Source: Pseudomonas sp. GOM6 (lineage in GTDB: Bacteria; Pseudomonadota; Gammaproteobacteria; Pseudomonadales; Pseudomonadaceae). Taken from it: DNA of 64,000 nucleotides. Below are positions 28,437-40,521 of this stretch, piece by piece (the first letter of the stretch is position 1; every line of letters starts with the position of its first letter). The notes beneath the pieces are model-generated. The model searched no databases. It was not told where the DNA came from and worked only from the letters and a program-made list of their open reading frames with translations. Location: positions 110,030 to 174,029 of the forward strand of contig NZ_JARPUS010000010.1 of NCBI RefSeq assembly GCF_029537485.1. The letters run 5' to 3'. Both the position numbers and the translations under genes were made by a program.

Positions 28437-28970
28437 TTACTCGGCAGAGTTTGCGTCAGAGGAGCAGCCGGGTTTGCCGGCAGCGTATTTGAGGCTGGGG
28501 TCGACCACTGCATCCAGGCGTTTGAGCGCCTCGGAGCCGATCAGCAGCGGGTACTGGAACGCACTGCGGTCGGTCAGGTTGACCTCTATAGTGTGATGGG
28601 TTTGGCCCATGCATACAGATAATTCAATCACCGGGCGGGCGGTGTAACTCTTTCCGCTTTCCGCATCATAGTCGCCAGCACGACGCTTGATTTTGCTGAT
28701 TCGAGCCAGTGGTCGCTCAATAGGTTTCTCGTGAGCATCATCGATCGCCAGGTAAAAGCGTACCCACGTCTCGCCATCGCGCTTGAAACGCTTGATATCT
28801 CGAGCACTCAGCGAGGCGGTCTTGGCGCCGGTATCGAGCTTGGCAGCCACTTCAAGATTGAGGTCGTCCAGCCGGACATATTCATTCAGGCCATAGACAG
28901 TCTTGTCGGCAAAACTTAGGCCGGGAAGAAGGCTGCAGCTGAATAGGAGGACGGAGGGCTTGAGTCGCAT
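28437..28970 (-). CDS. Exported retropepsin-like aspartic protease family protein
   Basis: A 177-residue protein with a signal peptide (VLLFSCSLLPGLSFA, residues about 6-20). The segment VAAKLDTGAKTASLSARDI carries the D-T-G-A motif of the retropepsin fold, and YPLLIGSEALKRLDAVVDPS closes the domain. Databases call this family ATP-dependent zinc protease, but the sequence shows an aspartyl-type DTGA and no zinc motif. I start at the ATG just before the signal peptide; the frame is open 37 codons further up. It is the first gene of a three-gene operon. Confidence 0.83.
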   Translation of the reverse strand: MRLKPSVLLFSCSLLPGLSFADKTVYGLNEYVRLDDLNLEVAAKLDTGAKTASLSARDIKRFKRDGETWVRFYLAIDDAHEKPIERPLARISKIKRRAGDYDAESGKSYTARPVIELSVCMGQTHHTIEVNLTDRSAFQYPLLIGSEALKRLDAVVDPSLKYAAGKPGCSSDANSAE

Positions 28971-29163
28971 AAATCCTTGTACGGTCGCGTCGTCGGGCGG
29001 CAGCGGGCAAACAGCCGGCAGATGGAGTCTAGCAGGCTCGGCGCAATGATTGGCCGGTAGAAGCGGGCGGCATTCTAGCATGGGCTTTTTCTGGCTTAAC
29101 AGCGGCTTAAGAGCGTTTCTGCAGGTTGTTTAAGCGGTTGTGCGCTCGGCTAGTCCTCGGCAT

Positions 29164-29175
29164 ATTGTCAACAGT
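29164..29175. promoter_or_regulatory. GntR-type operator candidate 1, upstream of prp promoter
   Basis: ATTGTCAACAGT fits an ATTGT-NN-ACAAT palindrome with one mismatch, a half-site spacing typical for the FadR/VanR branch of GntR regulators. It lies about 14 bases before the candidate -35 box. Confidence 0.5.
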
Positions 29176-29188
29176 ACGAATCTTTTGG

Positions 29189-29217
29189 TTGACCAGAATG
29201 GCTGATCTGCGTATTTT
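29189..29217 (+). promoter_or_regulatory. Probable sigma-70 promoter of the prp operon
   Basis: TTGACC (-35, five of six) and TATTTT (-10) are separated by 17 bases. The predicted start is about 29224, about 25 bases before the GntR gene's likely ATG. Confidence 0.5.
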
Positions 29218-29236
29218 TTCGCCATCAAATGGCTTG

Positions 29237-29248
29237 CGTGTCGACAAT
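29237..29248. promoter_or_regulatory. GntR-type operator candidate 2, downstream of prp promoter
   Basis: CGTGTCGACAAT fits the same ATTGT-NN-ACAAT palindrome with two mismatches in one arm and directly precedes the ATG. Together with site 1 it flanks the promoter, and the outer sequences CATATTGTCAACA and TGTCGACAATATG are inverted copies of one another with one mismatch. Confidence 0.5.
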
Positions 29249-29992
29249 ATGCCTGAGCACCTCGAAATCGACAAAATCACCCCGGACGATACGGAAACCC
29301 TTTCCGAACATGTGTTCCGCAGCATCCAGGCGGCTATCGTGCGGGGAGATATTGCTCCCGGCAGCAAGATCTCCGAGCCTGAGCTGGCACGTACCTATGG
29401 CATCAGTCGCGGCCCGCTGCGCGAGGCTATTCACCGCCTGGAAGGTCAGAAGTTGCTGGTGCGCGTACCCCATGTCGGTGCGCGGGTCGTGTCACTGAGC
29501 CATGCCGAGCTCATCGAGCTCTATGAAATACGTGAGTCACTGGAAGGTATGGCCTGCCGCTTAGCCGCCGAGCGCATGAGTCACGCTGAAATTGGAGAGC
29601 TGCGCCGCGTGCTTGACCTGCATGAGCAGGACGCCGCCTTCAAAGCCGGCGTCGGTTACTACCAGCAGGAAGGCGACTTCGACTTTCACTACCGCATTAT
29701 CCAGGGCAGTGGCAATCAGACCCTGGCGCGCATGCTGTGTGGCGAGCTGTACCAGCTGGTGCGGATGTATCGCCTGCAGTTTTCCGCGACCCCCAACAGA
29801 CCGCATCAGGCCTTTGCCGAGCATCATCGCATTCTCGATGCCATTACCGAGCGTGACGGCGAGTTAGCCGAACTGCTGATGCGCCGGCATATCGCCGCCT
29901 CCAAACGCAATATCGAACGCCACTACCTGGCCGCGCAACAGACCGGGCAGGGCGCCGCTCCTAAACCATCGAAATCCCGAGGTGAGTCATGA
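29249..29992 (+). CDS. GntR family regulator of the methylcitrate operon
   Basis: A 247-residue FadR/VanR-type GntR protein. The winged helix contains [26 protein letters not shown] (about residues 42-67), and the helical FCD effector domain follows with metal-ligand-like residues in [16 protein letters not shown] and [12 protein letters not shown]. It is the first gene of the prp operon and overlaps prpB by ATGA, so it is probably an autoregulated repressor released by a pathway intermediate. I prefer this ATG by family comparison, although no good ribosome site precedes it; an ATG 17 codons earlier is an alternative. Confidence 0.87.
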   Translation: MPEHLEIDKITPDDTETLSEHVFRSIQAAIVRGDIAPGSKISEPELARTYGISRGPLREAIHRLEGQKLLVRVPHVGARVVSLSHAELIELYEIRESLEGMACRLAAERMSHAEIGELRRVLDLHEQDAAFKAGVGYYQQEGDFDFHYRIIQGSGNQTLARMLCGELYQLVRMYRLQFSATPNRPHQAFAEHHRILDAITERDGELAELLMRRHIAASKRNIERHYLAAQQTGQGAAPKPSKSRGES

Positions 29993-30876
29993 CCCAAGCC
30001 ACTCCCGGCCAGCGTTTCCGCGAAGCCATCGCCAGCGAACATCCGCTGCAGGTGATCGGTGCGATCAACGCCAACCATGCGTTGCTGGCCAAACGCGCCG
30101 GCTTCAAGGCCATCTATCTATCCGGTGGCGGGGTGGCAGCCGGTTCCCTGGGACTGCCGGACCTGGGTATCAACACGCTCGATGACGTGCTCACCGACGT
30201 GCGCCGCATCACCGATGTCTGCGACCTGCCGTTGCTGGTCGACATCGACACCGGCTTCGGCCCCAGCGCCTTCAATATCGAGCGCACGGTAAAGAACCTG
30301 ATCAAGGCCGGCGCCGCCGCCGCCCACATCGAGGACCAGGTTGGCGCCAAGCGCTGCGGTCACCGCCCAGGCAAGGAAATCGTCTCCACCGAGGAGATGG
30401 CCGACCGCGTCAAGGCCGCTGCCGATGCCAAAACCGACCCCAACTTCTTCCTGATCGCCCGCACTGACGCGATCCAGGCCGAGGGCGTGGATGCCGCCAT
30501 CGAGCGCTGCCTGCGCTACGTCGAGGCCGGTGCCGATGCGATCTTCGCCGAGGCTGCCTACGACCTGCCGACCTACGAGCGCTTTGTGAAAGAGCTGAAT
30601 GTACCGATCCTGGCGAATATCACCGAGTTCGGCGCCACTCCGCTGTTCACGCGCGACGAACTGGCCTCGGTCGGCGTGGCCATCCAGCTCTACCCGCTGT
30701 CCGCCTTCCGCGCCGCCAACAAGGCTGCCGAAGCCGTCTACACATCTATCCGCCAGAACGGTCACCAGAAAGATGTTATCGACATCATGCAGACCCGCAT
30801 GGAGCTGTATGACCGCATCGGCTACCACGCCTTCGAGCAAAAGCTCGACGCTCTGTTCGCCGCGAATAAAAAGTAA
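29989..30876 (+). CDS. prpB: 2-methylisocitrate lyase
   Basis: A 295-residue isocitrate lyase superfamily enzyme. The catalytic loop is [17 protein letters not shown] with the active Cys in KRCGH, and metal-binding acids lie in [12 protein letters not shown]. It splits 2-methylisocitrate to pyruvate and succinate, the last step of propionate breakdown. The gene overlaps the regulator by four bases and is followed at 36 bases by prpC. Confidence 0.96.
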   Translation: MTQATPGQRFREAIASEHPLQVIGAINANHALLAKRAGFKAIYLSGGGVAAGSLGLPDLGINTLDDVLTDVRRITDVCDLPLLVDIDTGFGPSAFNIERTVKNLIKAGAAAAHIEDQVGAKRCGHRPGKEIVSTEEMADRVKAAADAKTDPNFFLIARTDAIQAEGVDAAIERCLRYVEAGADAIFAEAAYDLPTYERFVKELNVPILANITEFGATPLFTRDELASVGVAIQLYPLSAFRAANKAAEAVYTSIRQNGHQKDVIDIMQTRMELYDRIGYHAFEQKLDALFAANKK

Positions 30877-30912
30877 TCGAGCCTTAAAAAGAACAAGATT
30901 GAGGAGACTCCG

Positions 30913-32070
30913 ATGAGCACGCCTGAGACCACCACCGGCTTCAAACCCAAGAAATCCGTAGCCTTGTCCGGCACGGCCGCCGGCAACACCGCCCTGTGCA
31001 CCGTCGGCCGCACTGGCAACGACCTGCATTACCGCGGCTATGACGTGCTCGACTTCGCCAACCGCTGCGAATTCGAGGAAATTGCCCACCTGCTGGTGCA
31101 CGGCAAGCTGCCGAATGTTGCTGAACTGGCTGCCTACAAGGCCAAACTCAAGGCCCTGCGCGGTCTGCCGGCTGGGGTCAAGGTCGCGCTGGAGCAGCTG
31201 CCGCCTTCCGCTCACCCGATGGACGTGATGCGCACCGCCACTTCCGTGCTCGGCTGCCTGTCGCCTGAGAAGGAAGACCACAACCATCCGGGCGCCCGCG
31301 ACATCGCCGACAAGCTGATGGCTTCCCTGGGTTCCGCACTGCTGTACTGGTACCACTTCAGCCACAACGGCAAGCGCATCGACGTGGAAACCGACGACGA
31401 CTCCATCGGCGGTCACTTCCTGCACTTGCTGCATGGCGAAAAGCCCCGCGCATCCTGGGTGCGCGCCATGCACACCTCGCTCAACCTGTACGCCGAGCAC
31501 GAGTTCAACGCCTCGACCTTCACCTCGCGCGTGATCGCGGGCACCGGCTCCGACATGTACTCCTGCATCACCGGCGCCATCGGCGCGCTGCGCGGCCCGA
31601 AGCATGGCGGTGCCAACGAAGTGGCCTTCGAGATCCAGAAGCGCTACGACAACCCGGACGAGGCCGAGGCCGACATCCGCGCCCGCGTCGAGAAGAAGGA
31701 AGTGATCATCGGCTTCGGCCACCCGGTCTACACCATCGCCGACCCGCGCAACAAGGTGATCAAGGAAGTCGCTCAACAGCTGTCCGTCGAGCAGTCCAAC
31801 ACCAAGATGTACGACATCGCCGAGCGCCTGGAAACCATCATGTGGGACATCAAGAAGATGTTCCCCAACCTCGACTGGTTCAGCGCCGTCAGCTACCACA
31901 TGATGGGTGTGCCCACCGCCATGTTCACTCCGCTATTCGTCATCGCGCGCACCGCAGGCTGGTCCGCCCATGTCATCGAGCAGCGCATCGACGGCAAGAT
32001 CATTCGCCCGAGCGCCAACTACACCGGCCCGGAAGACCTGAAGTTCGTCGAACTCAAGGACCGCAAATAA
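30913..32070 (+). CDS. prpC: 2-methylcitrate synthase
   Basis: A 385-residue citrate synthase family enzyme, joining propionyl-CoA and oxaloacetate. Features include the N-terminal GLPxGV-like [16 protein letters not shown], active-site His regions in [46 protein letters not shown] (residues about 190-235) and the signature [16 protein letters not shown]. Length is in the methylcitrate synthase range, shorter than hexameric GltA. GAGGAG precedes the ATG. Its stop directly abuts the acnD start. Confidence 0.95.
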   Translation: MSTPETTTGFKPKKSVALSGTAAGNTALCTVGRTGNDLHYRGYDVLDFANRCEFEEIAHLLVHGKLPNVAELAAYKAKLKALRGLPAGVKVALEQLPPSAHPMDVMRTATSVLGCLSPEKEDHNHPGARDIADKLMASLGSALLYWYHFSHNGKRIDVETDDDSIGGHFLHLLHGEKPRASWVRAMHTSLNLYAEHEFNASTFTSRVIAGTGSDMYSCITGAIGALRGPKHGGANEVAFEIQKRYDNPDEAEADIRARVEKKEVIIGFGHPVYTIADPRNKVIKEVAQQLSVEQSNTKMYDIAERLETIMWDIKKMFPNLDWFSAVSYHMMGVPTAMFTPLFVIARTAGWSAHVIEQRIDGKIIRPSANYTGPEDLKFVELKDRK

Positions 32071-34680
32071 ATGAACAAGCTCTACCGTGAACGCCTGGCT
32101 GGCACAGACCTGGATTATTTCAACGCCCCTGCGGCGGTGGAGGCGATCCAGGCCGGCGCCTGGGCCAAACTGCCCTACACCAGCCGCGTGCTGGCCGAGC
32201 AACTGGTGCGTCGTTGTGAACCGGAATTGCTGATACCCGCACTGGAGCAGCTGATCCACCGCAAGCGCGATCTGGACTTTCCCTGGTACCCGGCGCGCGT
32301 GGTCTGTCATGACATTCTCGGCCAGACCGCGCTGGTCGATCTGGCTGGCCTGCGTGACGCCATCGCCGAACAGGGTGGCGACCCGTCCAAGGTCAATCCG
32401 GTGGTGCCGACCCAGCTGATCGTCGACCACTCGCTGGCCGTGGAGGCCCCGGGCTTCGATCCGGACGCCTTCGAGAAGAACCGCGCTATCGAGGATCGCC
32501 GCAACGAGGACCGCTTTCACTTCATCGAGTGGACCAAGACGGCGTTCAAGAACGTCGATGTGATTCCGGCTGGCAACGGCATCATGCACCAGATCAACCT
32601 GGAAAAAATGAGCCCGGTGATCCAGGCGCGCGGCGGCGTGGCCTTTCCCGATACCTGCGTCGGCACCGACTCGCACACCCCCCACGTCGACGCCCTGGGC
32701 GTGATCGCCATCGGCGTAGGCGGCCTGGAAGCCGAAACCGTAATGCTTGGCCATCCGTCGATGATGCGCCTGCCCGACATCGTCGGCGTCGAGCTGACAG
32801 GCAAGCGCAAGCCCGGCATCACCGCCACCGACATCGTCCTGGCCATCACCGAGTTCCTGCGCAAGGAGCGTGTGGTCGGCGCCTATGTCGAGTTCTTCGG
32901 CGAGGGGGCGGACAGCCTGTCGATCGGCGACCGCGCGACCATCTCCAACATGTGCCCGGAATATGGCGCCACCGCCGCGATGTTCTACATCGACGGGCAG
33001 ACCATCGACTACCTCAAGCTGACCGGCCGCGAGCCGGAGCAGGTGGCTCTGGTCGAAAACTACGCCAAGACCTTGGGGCTGTGGAGCGATGCGCTGCAGA
33101 CCGCCGAGTACGAGCGCGTGCTTAGCTTTGATCTGAGCAGCGTGGTGCGCAACCTGGCCGGCCCGTCCAACCCGCACAAGCGTCTGCCGACTTCCGCTCT
33201 GCAGGAGCGCGGCATCGCCGACGAGGCCAAGCTGGCCGCGGCCAAGGCCGAGGAGGCCCAGGGCCTGCTGCCGGACGGCGCGGTGATCATCGCCGCCATC
33301 ACCAGCTGCACCAACACCTCCAACCCGCGCAACGTGGTCGCCGCCGGCCTTCTGGCGAAGAAGGCCAACGAGCTGGGCCTGGTACGCAAGCCCTGGGTCA
33401 AGACGTCCTTCGCCCCGGGCTCCAAGGTGGCCAAGTTGTATCTGGAAGAAGCCGGCCTGCTGCCGGAACTGGAGAAGCTCGGCTTCGGCATCGTCGCCTA
33501 TGCCTGCACCACCTGTAACGGCATGTCCGGTGCGCTGGATCCGGTGATCCAGCAGGAAATCATCGACCGCGACCTGTACGCCACCGCCGTGCTCTCCGGC
33601 AACCGCAACTTCGACGGTCGCATCCACCCCTACGCCAAGCAGGCCTTCCTGGCATCGCCACCGCTGGTGGTGGCCTACGCCATCGCCGGTACCGTGCGCT
33701 TCGATATCGAACAGGACGTGCTGGGCACCGACAAGGCCGGTAACCCCATCACCCTGAAAGACCTTTGGCCGAGCGACGAGGAGATCGACGAAATCGTCGC
33801 GTCCAGCGTCAAGCCGGAGCAGTTCAAGCAGATCTACATCCCGATGTTCGATCTGGGTAGCGTGCAGGAAGCGGAAAGCCCGCTGTACGACTGGCGCCCG
33901 ATGTCCACCTACATCCGTCGTCCGCCGTACTGGGAAGGCGCCCTGGCCGGTGAGCGCACGCTGAAAGGCATGCTGCCGCTGGCGATCCTGCCGGACAACA
34001 TCACCACCGACCACCTGTCGCCGTCCAACGCCATCCTGATGGACTCGGCCGCCGGCGAGTACCTGCACAAGATGGGCCTGCCGGAGGAGGACTTCAACTC
34101 CTACGCCACCCACCGCGGCGACCACCTGACCGCGCAACGTGCGACCTTCGCCAACCCGCAGCTGGTCAACGAGATGGCGGTGGTCGACGGACAGGTGAAG
34201 AAGGGCTCGCTGGCCCGCGTCGAGCCGGAAGGCAAGGTCATGCGCATGTGGGAAGCCATCGAGACCTACATGAACCGCAAGCAGAACCTGATCATCATTG
34301 CCGGTGCCGACTACGGCCAGGGATCTTCGCGCGACTGGGCAGCCAAGGGCGTGCGTCTGGCCGGTGTGGAAGTGATCGTGGCCGAAGGCTTCGAGCGCAT
34401 CCACCGCACCAACCTGGTCGGCATGGGCGTGCTGCCGGTCGAGTTCAAGCCGGGCACCACCCGTTTGACCCTCGGCCTCGACGGTACCGAGACCTACGAC
34501 ATCAAGGGCGACGTGTCGCCGCGCTGCGACCTGACCCTGGTGGTCAATCGCCGCAATGGTGAAGTGGTCGAAGTGCCGGTGACCTGCCGTCTGGACACCG
34601 CTGCCGATGTCAGTGTGTACAAGGCCGGCGGCGTGCTGCAGCGCTTTGCCAAGGACTTCCTCAAGGGCGAAGTCGCCTGA
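32071..34680 (+). CDS. acnD: 2-methylcitrate dehydratase, Fe/S-dependent
   Basis: An 869-residue aconitase-family protein that dehydrates 2-methylcitrate to 2-methyl-trans-aconitate. The three cluster-binding cysteines are visible in AITSCTNTSNPRN and ACTTCNGMSG. Other family blocks are FPDTCVGTDSHTPHVDALG near residue 195 and GADYGQGSSRDWAAKG near residue 750. AcnD works with PrpF, encoded next, and together they replace the function of PrpD. The start has no gap after prpC, so translation is coupled. Neighbourhood and length separate it from AcnA. Confidence 0.96.
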   Translation: MNKLYRERLAGTDLDYFNAPAAVEAIQAGAWAKLPYTSRVLAEQLVRRCEPELLIPALEQLIHRKRDLDFPWYPARVVCHDILGQTALVDLAGLRDAIAEQGGDPSKVNPVVPTQLIVDHSLAVEAPGFDPDAFEKNRAIEDRRNEDRFHFIEWTKTAFKNVDVIPAGNGIMHQINLEKMSPVIQARGGVAFPDTCVGTDSHTPHVDALGVIAIGVGGLEAETVMLGHPSMMRLPDIVGVELTGKRKPGITATDIVLAITEFLRKERVVGAYVEFFGEGADSLSIGDRATISNMCPEYGATAAMFYIDGQTIDYLKLTGREPEQVALVENYAKTLGLWSDALQTAEYERVLSFDLSSVVRNLAGPSNPHKRLPTSALQERGIADEAKLAAAKAEEAQGLLPDGAVIIAAITSCTNTSNPRNVVAAGLLAKKANELGLVRKPWVKTSFAPGSKVAKLYLEEAGLLPELEKLGFGIVAYACTTCNGMSGALDPVIQQEIIDRDLYATAVLSGNRNFDGRIHPYAKQAFLASPPLVVAYAIAGTVRFDIEQDVLGTDKAGNPITLKDLWPSDEEIDEIVASSVKPEQFKQIYIPMFDLGSVQEAESPLYDWRPMSTYIRRPPYWEGALAGERTLKGMLPLAILPDNITTDHLSPSNAILMDSAAGEYLHKMGLPEEDFNSYATHRGDHLTAQRATFANPQLVNEMAVVDGQVKKGSLARVEPEGKVMRMWEAIETYMNRKQNLIIIAGADYGQGSSRDWAAKGVRLAGVEVIVAEGFERIHRTNLVGMGVLPVEFKPGTTRLTLGLDGTETYDIKGDVSPRCDLTLVVNRRNGEVVEVPVTCRLDTAADVSVYKAGGVLQRFAKDFLKGEVA

Positions 34681-34688
34681 GGCCAGGG

Positions 34689-34717
34689 CTGCCCCTCACC
34701 CGGTGGGAGAGGGGCAG
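34689..34717. repeat. GC-rich hairpin between acnD and prpF
   Basis: Perfect 9-bp arms CTGCCCCTC and GAGGGGCAG with an 11-base loop, beginning nine bases after the acnD stop. No T-run follows, so it should not terminate; it may set an mRNA 3' end or slow decay of the upstream message. Confidence 0.55.
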
Positions 34718-34735
34718 CCACTCTCTCTACCGGCT

Positions 34736-34781
34736 GTAGCCCGGGCGGCACCTCAGATTCTCCGGATTTCATCCGGGCTAC
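34736..34781. repeat. REP-like inverted repeat between acnD and prpF
   Basis: Outer arms GTAGCCCGG and CCGGGCTAC, with an ATCC extension on the right. The same arms are found in an element in the siderophore locus at 55031-55089. The GTAGCCCGGAT motif resembles Pseudomonas REP families. Confidence 0.65.
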
Positions 34782-34807
34782 TTCCATCATTCAGCCAGGA
34801 CGCAACC

Positions 34808-35989
34808 ATGGCTCATCAACCTCAGATCAAAGTTCCCGCCACCTATATACGGGGCGGTACCAGCAAGGGCGTGTTCTTCCGCCTGCAGGACCTGCCGCAG
34901 AGCTGTCAGATACCGGGCGCGGCCCGCGACCAGCTGTTCATGCGCGTGATCGGTAGCCCCGACCCGTACTCGGCGCATATCGACGGTATGGGCGGTGCCA
35001 CCTCGTCGACCTCCAAGTGCGTAATCCTGTCCAAGAGCAGCCAGCCCGATCACGATGTCGACTACCTCTACGGCCAGGTTTCCATCGACAAGGCTTTCGT
35101 CGACTGGAGCGGCAACTGCGGCAACCTGTCCACCGCCGCTGGCGCTTTCGCCATCCATGCCGGCCTGGTCGATCCTGCGCGGATCCCCGAGAACGGTGTG
35201 TGCGTGGTGCGTATCTGGCAGGCCAACATCCAGAAAACCATCATCGCCCATGTGCCGGTGAGCAATGGTCAGGTGCAGGAAACCGGTGATTTCGAGCTGG
35301 ACGGGGTGACCTTCCCGGCCGCCGAGATCGTGCTGGAGTTCATCGATCCGTCCGATGATGGCGAGGGTTCGATGTTCCCTACGGGCAATCTGGTCGATGA
35401 CCTGGACGTACCGGGCGTCGGCACCTTCAAGGCGACCATGATCAGCGCCGGCATCCCTACCGTGTTCGTCAACGCCGAGGACATCGGCTACCAGGGCACC
35501 GAGCTGCGCGAAGCCATCAATGGCGATCCGGCGCAGCTGGCGCGCTTCGAGCAGATTCGCGTGGCCGGCGCACTGCGCATGGGCCTCATCAAAACGGCGG
35601 AGGAAGCAACAACCCGCCAGCACACGCCAAAGATCGCCTTCGTGTCCCCGCCCAAGAGCTACCAGGCCTCCAGCGGGAGGGAAGTGAGTGCGGGTGACGT
35701 CGACCTGCTGGTGCGCGCGCTGTCCATGGGCAAGCTGCACCACGCGATGATGGGCACCTGTGCAGTGGCTATCGGCACGGCGGCGGCCATTCCCGGCACC
35801 CTGGTCAATCTGGCTGCTGGCGGCGGCGAGCGTGAGGCAGTGCGTTTCGGCCACCCATCCGGCACCTTGCGAGTAGGGGCCCAGGCTCAGCTGGTCGATG
35901 GCGAGTGGACGGTAACCAAGGCGATCATGTCGCGCTCGGCGCGGATACTGATGGAAGGTTGGGTGCGCGTGCCAGGCGACTCATTCTGA
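34808..35989 (+). CDS. prpF: 2-methylaconitate cis-trans isomerase
   Basis: A 393-residue PrpF family protein (diaminopimelate epimerase-like fold, two similar halves). YIRGGTSKGVFFRLQDLP at residues 12-29 and ISAGIPTVFVNAEDIGY match the family, including the Lys after GTS that acts as the catalytic base. It isomerises 2-methyl-trans-aconitate made by AcnD to the cis form. The ATG follows AGGA after a 127-base gap with two hairpins; the open frame extends upstream but has no family similarity. No prpD follows. Confidence 0.95.
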   Translation: MAHQPQIKVPATYIRGGTSKGVFFRLQDLPQSCQIPGAARDQLFMRVIGSPDPYSAHIDGMGGATSSTSKCVILSKSSQPDHDVDYLYGQVSIDKAFVDWSGNCGNLSTAAGAFAIHAGLVDPARIPENGVCVVRIWQANIQKTIIAHVPVSNGQVQETGDFELDGVTFPAAEIVLEFIDPSDDGEGSMFPTGNLVDDLDVPGVGTFKATMISAGIPTVFVNAEDIGYQGTELREAINGDPAQLARFEQIRVAGALRMGLIKTAEEATTRQHTPKIAFVSPPKSYQASSGREVSAGDVDLLVRALSMGKLHHAMMGTCAVAIGTAAAIPGTLVNLAAGGGEREAVRFGHPSGTLRVGAQAQLVDGEWTVTKAIMSRSARILMEGWVRVPGDSF

Positions 35990-36003
35990 ATCTCAAAAGC
36001 TAG

Positions 36004-36030
36004 AAAAGGCTCGAACTTGGCGAGCCTTTT
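36004..36030. terminator. Terminator after prpF
   Basis: AAAAGGCTCG and CGAGCCTTTT arms around AACTTGG; symmetric enough to serve prpF and the convergent ppsR. Confidence 0.85.
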
Positions 36031-36056
36031 CTCGTTGACTCAATGGATTACAACAC

Positions 36057-36875
36057 TTACTTCAGGCGGCGCTCGACACCTTTTTCCACCAGAATCTTGG
36101 CGGAGATCTCTTCGACGGAGAAATGCGTGGAATTGATGAAGGGCATGTTCTCGCGGCGGAACAGGTTTTCCACCTCACGCACCTCGAACTCGCACTGGGC
36201 AAAGCTGGCATAGCGACTATTGGGTTTGCGCTCATGCCGGATAGCGGTGAGGCGGTCAGGATCGATGGTCAAACCGAACAGTTTGTGTTTGTAGGGTTTG
36301 AGTGCATTCGGCAACTGCAGGCGTTCCATGTCTTCTTCGGTCAGCGGGTAGTTGGCTGCGCGAATGCCGTATTGCATGGCCATGTACAGACAGGTTGGCG
36401 TCTTGCCGCAGCGCGAGACCCCAACCAGGATCAGGTCAGCCTTGTCGTAATAGTGGGTACGGGCACCGTCATCGTTATCCAGGGCAAAGTTGACGGCCTC
36501 AATGCGCTCCATGTAATTACTGCTGCTGGCGATGGAATGCGATTTGCCTACCGAGTAAGAGGAGTGCTCGTTCAGTTCGGCTTCCAATGGCGCCAGGAAG
36601 GTCGAGAAAATGTCGATCATGAAGCCTTCGGACTGACCCAGAATGTCGCGAATCTCATGATTGACCACGGTATCGAAGATAATCGGCCGTGCGCCGTCCT
36701 TCTCGGCCGCATTATTGATTTGCTGTACCATGGCGCGCGCCTTGTCCACGCTGTCTATATAGGGGCGTGTGAGCTTGGTGAAGCTGATGTTTTCGAACTG
36801 GGCCAGCAGGCTCTGGCCCAGGGTTTCGGCCGTAATACCAGTGCCATCAGAAATAAAGAAAGCGGTTCGTTTCAT
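36057..36875 (-). CDS. ppsR: PEP synthase regulatory kinase/pyrophosphorylase
   Basis: A 272-residue DUF299 protein. The N-terminal motif [22 protein letters not shown] and the P-loop [10 protein letters not shown] (about residue 150) mark the bifunctional family that phosphorylates PEP synthase with ADP and dephosphorylates it with phosphate. It is divergent from ppsA across about 140 bases, the usual arrangement. I start at MKRTAFF; a TTG three codons earlier is possible. Confidence 0.94.
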   Translation of the reverse strand: MKRTAFFISDGTGITAETLGQSLLAQFENISFTKLTRPYIDSVDKARAMVQQINNAAEKDGARPIIFDTVVNHEIRDILGQSEGFMIDIFSTFLAPLEAELNEHSSYSVGKSHSIASSSNYMERIEAVNFALDNDDGARTHYYDKADLILVGVSRCGKTPTCLYMAMQYGIRAANYPLTEEDMERLQLPNALKPYKHKLFGLTIDPDRLTAIRHERKPNSRYASFAQCEFEVREVENLFRRENMPFINSTHFSVEEISAKILVEKGVERRLK

Positions 36876-37014
36876 TTGCGCCAAAGGCCTTAAGTCAGGA
36901 GCGATTCTTGGCTATCATAGGACCCCTTTGCCGGGCCCGTACTGGCTGGCATTGTGACTTATTTCCTTGCGGCAAGGCCAGGCTGGTCGGGCCAAGTACA
37001 GTGGAGAGTTCACC

Positions 37015-39387
<2,373 letters not shown>

Positions 39388-39406
39388 GCGCAAGCCCGTC
39401 AGTAAC

Positions 39407-39434
39407 AAGGGCGGGGTTCAACCCGCCCTTTTTT
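39407..39434. terminator. Terminator of ppsA
   Basis: AAGGGCGGG and CCCGCCCTT arms around a short loop, followed by a T-run. Confidence 0.88.
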
Positions 39435-39448
39435 GTGCGTGATCGAAG

Positions 39449-40423
39449 ATGCAAAGCAGTAGCGATCTGTTTCCCGTTGCCCTGGTGGCTGCCGAGTTGC
39501 GTGGCGACCTGAGCGAAGATGTCTATAGGCTCAAGCCGGGCAACAGCCCTGACCCATCCGTGGAGCTGGCACTGACCCGCCTGGGGCTGGCGAGCCAGGA
39601 GAGCCGTGGCGCCCCCGTCATCTTGCTGCATGGCAGCTTTTCCAATCGACGCTTCTGGTATTCGCCTCGCGGCATTGGTCTGGGGGCCTACCTGGCCCGT
39701 GCCGGCTTCGATGTGTGGATCGCCGAAATGCGCGGGCATGGTCTATCGCCCCGCAATCAGACGTACAAGCACAACACGGTGGCCGATTACGCGCGCTACG
39801 ATCTGCCCGCCATTGCGGCGTTCGTTCGCGAGCAGAGCGCGCAGACTCCGCACTGGATTGGCCACTCGCTGGGCGGCATCACCCTGGCGGCGGCGCTGGG
39901 TGGCGGCTATCTGGACGAACACAGCGCCGCGTCGACAGCGCTGTTCGGTAGCCAGATCAGCCGCATCTACTGGCCGCTCAAGGTGCCGCCGGTAGAGTGG
40001 GGTAGCCGTCTGTTGCTCAAAGGTTTCCACCATGTGTCCGGCTCGCGCTTCAAGCGAGGCCCCGAGGACGAGCCCATCGGCCTGGCCCTGGAAAGTCTGC
40101 GCTGGCACCGCCTGTTCGGGCGCTTCGGCGATGCTGACCGGGACTGGTGGGCAGGATTGGCGGAAAGCCGCGTTCCCTTGCTGGCCGTTGCGGCGGCGGG
40201 CGACCTACAGGATCCTACCTGGGCCTGCCGTAAGCTCTACGAGCAGTTCCATGCCGAACCACGCCGCTTTCTAGAGCTCGGGCGTGCCAAAGGCTTCAGC
40301 AGCGACTTCGGTCACATCGAGATGCTGGTCAGCAAGGAGGCGCAAGCCGAGGTCTGGCCGCTGGCGGAATACTGGCTGCGGAACCTGGAGCTGCCACCAG
40401 AAGTCCTGGCTAAAGGCGACTGA
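39449..40423 (+). CDS. Alpha/beta hydrolase (probable esterase)
   Basis: A 324-residue alpha/beta-hydrolase. [17 protein letters not shown] supplies the oxyanion region, [16 protein letters not shown] carries the nucleophile (GHSLGG), and [11 protein letters not shown] near the C terminus gives the likely His. No signal peptide. Substrate unknown. It lies just after the ppsA terminator and before rraA; a related esterase gene holds this position in other pseudomonads. Confidence 0.85.
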   Translation: MQSSSDLFPVALVAAELRGDLSEDVYRLKPGNSPDPSVELALTRLGLASQESRGAPVILLHGSFSNRRFWYSPRGIGLGAYLARAGFDVWIAEMRGHGLSPRNQTYKHNTVADYARYDLPAIAAFVREQSAQTPHWIGHSLGGITLAAALGGGYLDEHSAASTALFGSQISRIYWPLKVPPVEWGSRLLLKGFHHVSGSRFKRGPEDEPIGLALESLRWHRLFGRFGDADRDWWAGLAESRVPLLAVAAAGDLQDPTWACRKLYEQFHAEPRRFLELGRAKGFSSDFGHIEMLVSKEAQAEVWPLAEYWLRNLELPPEVLAKGD

Positions 40424-40521
40424 AACCCAGGCGAAGAGCTCTAGCCCGCTTGCGGGCTGCCGTTAGCGCCGCCATGCTGAGCGACACGATTTTTCACGTT
40501 TCCCACCAAAGGAGTTTTGCC

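Noticed and set aside
30118..31899. 593-codon open frame antisense to prpB and prpC
   Set aside because: Spans two well-recognised genes on the other strand and has shadow-type composition.
31933..34404. 823-codon open frame antisense to acnD
   Set aside because: Shadow of a high-GC gene; the sequence is repetitive Gly/Val/His/Gln-rich and acnD on the other strand is unmistakable.
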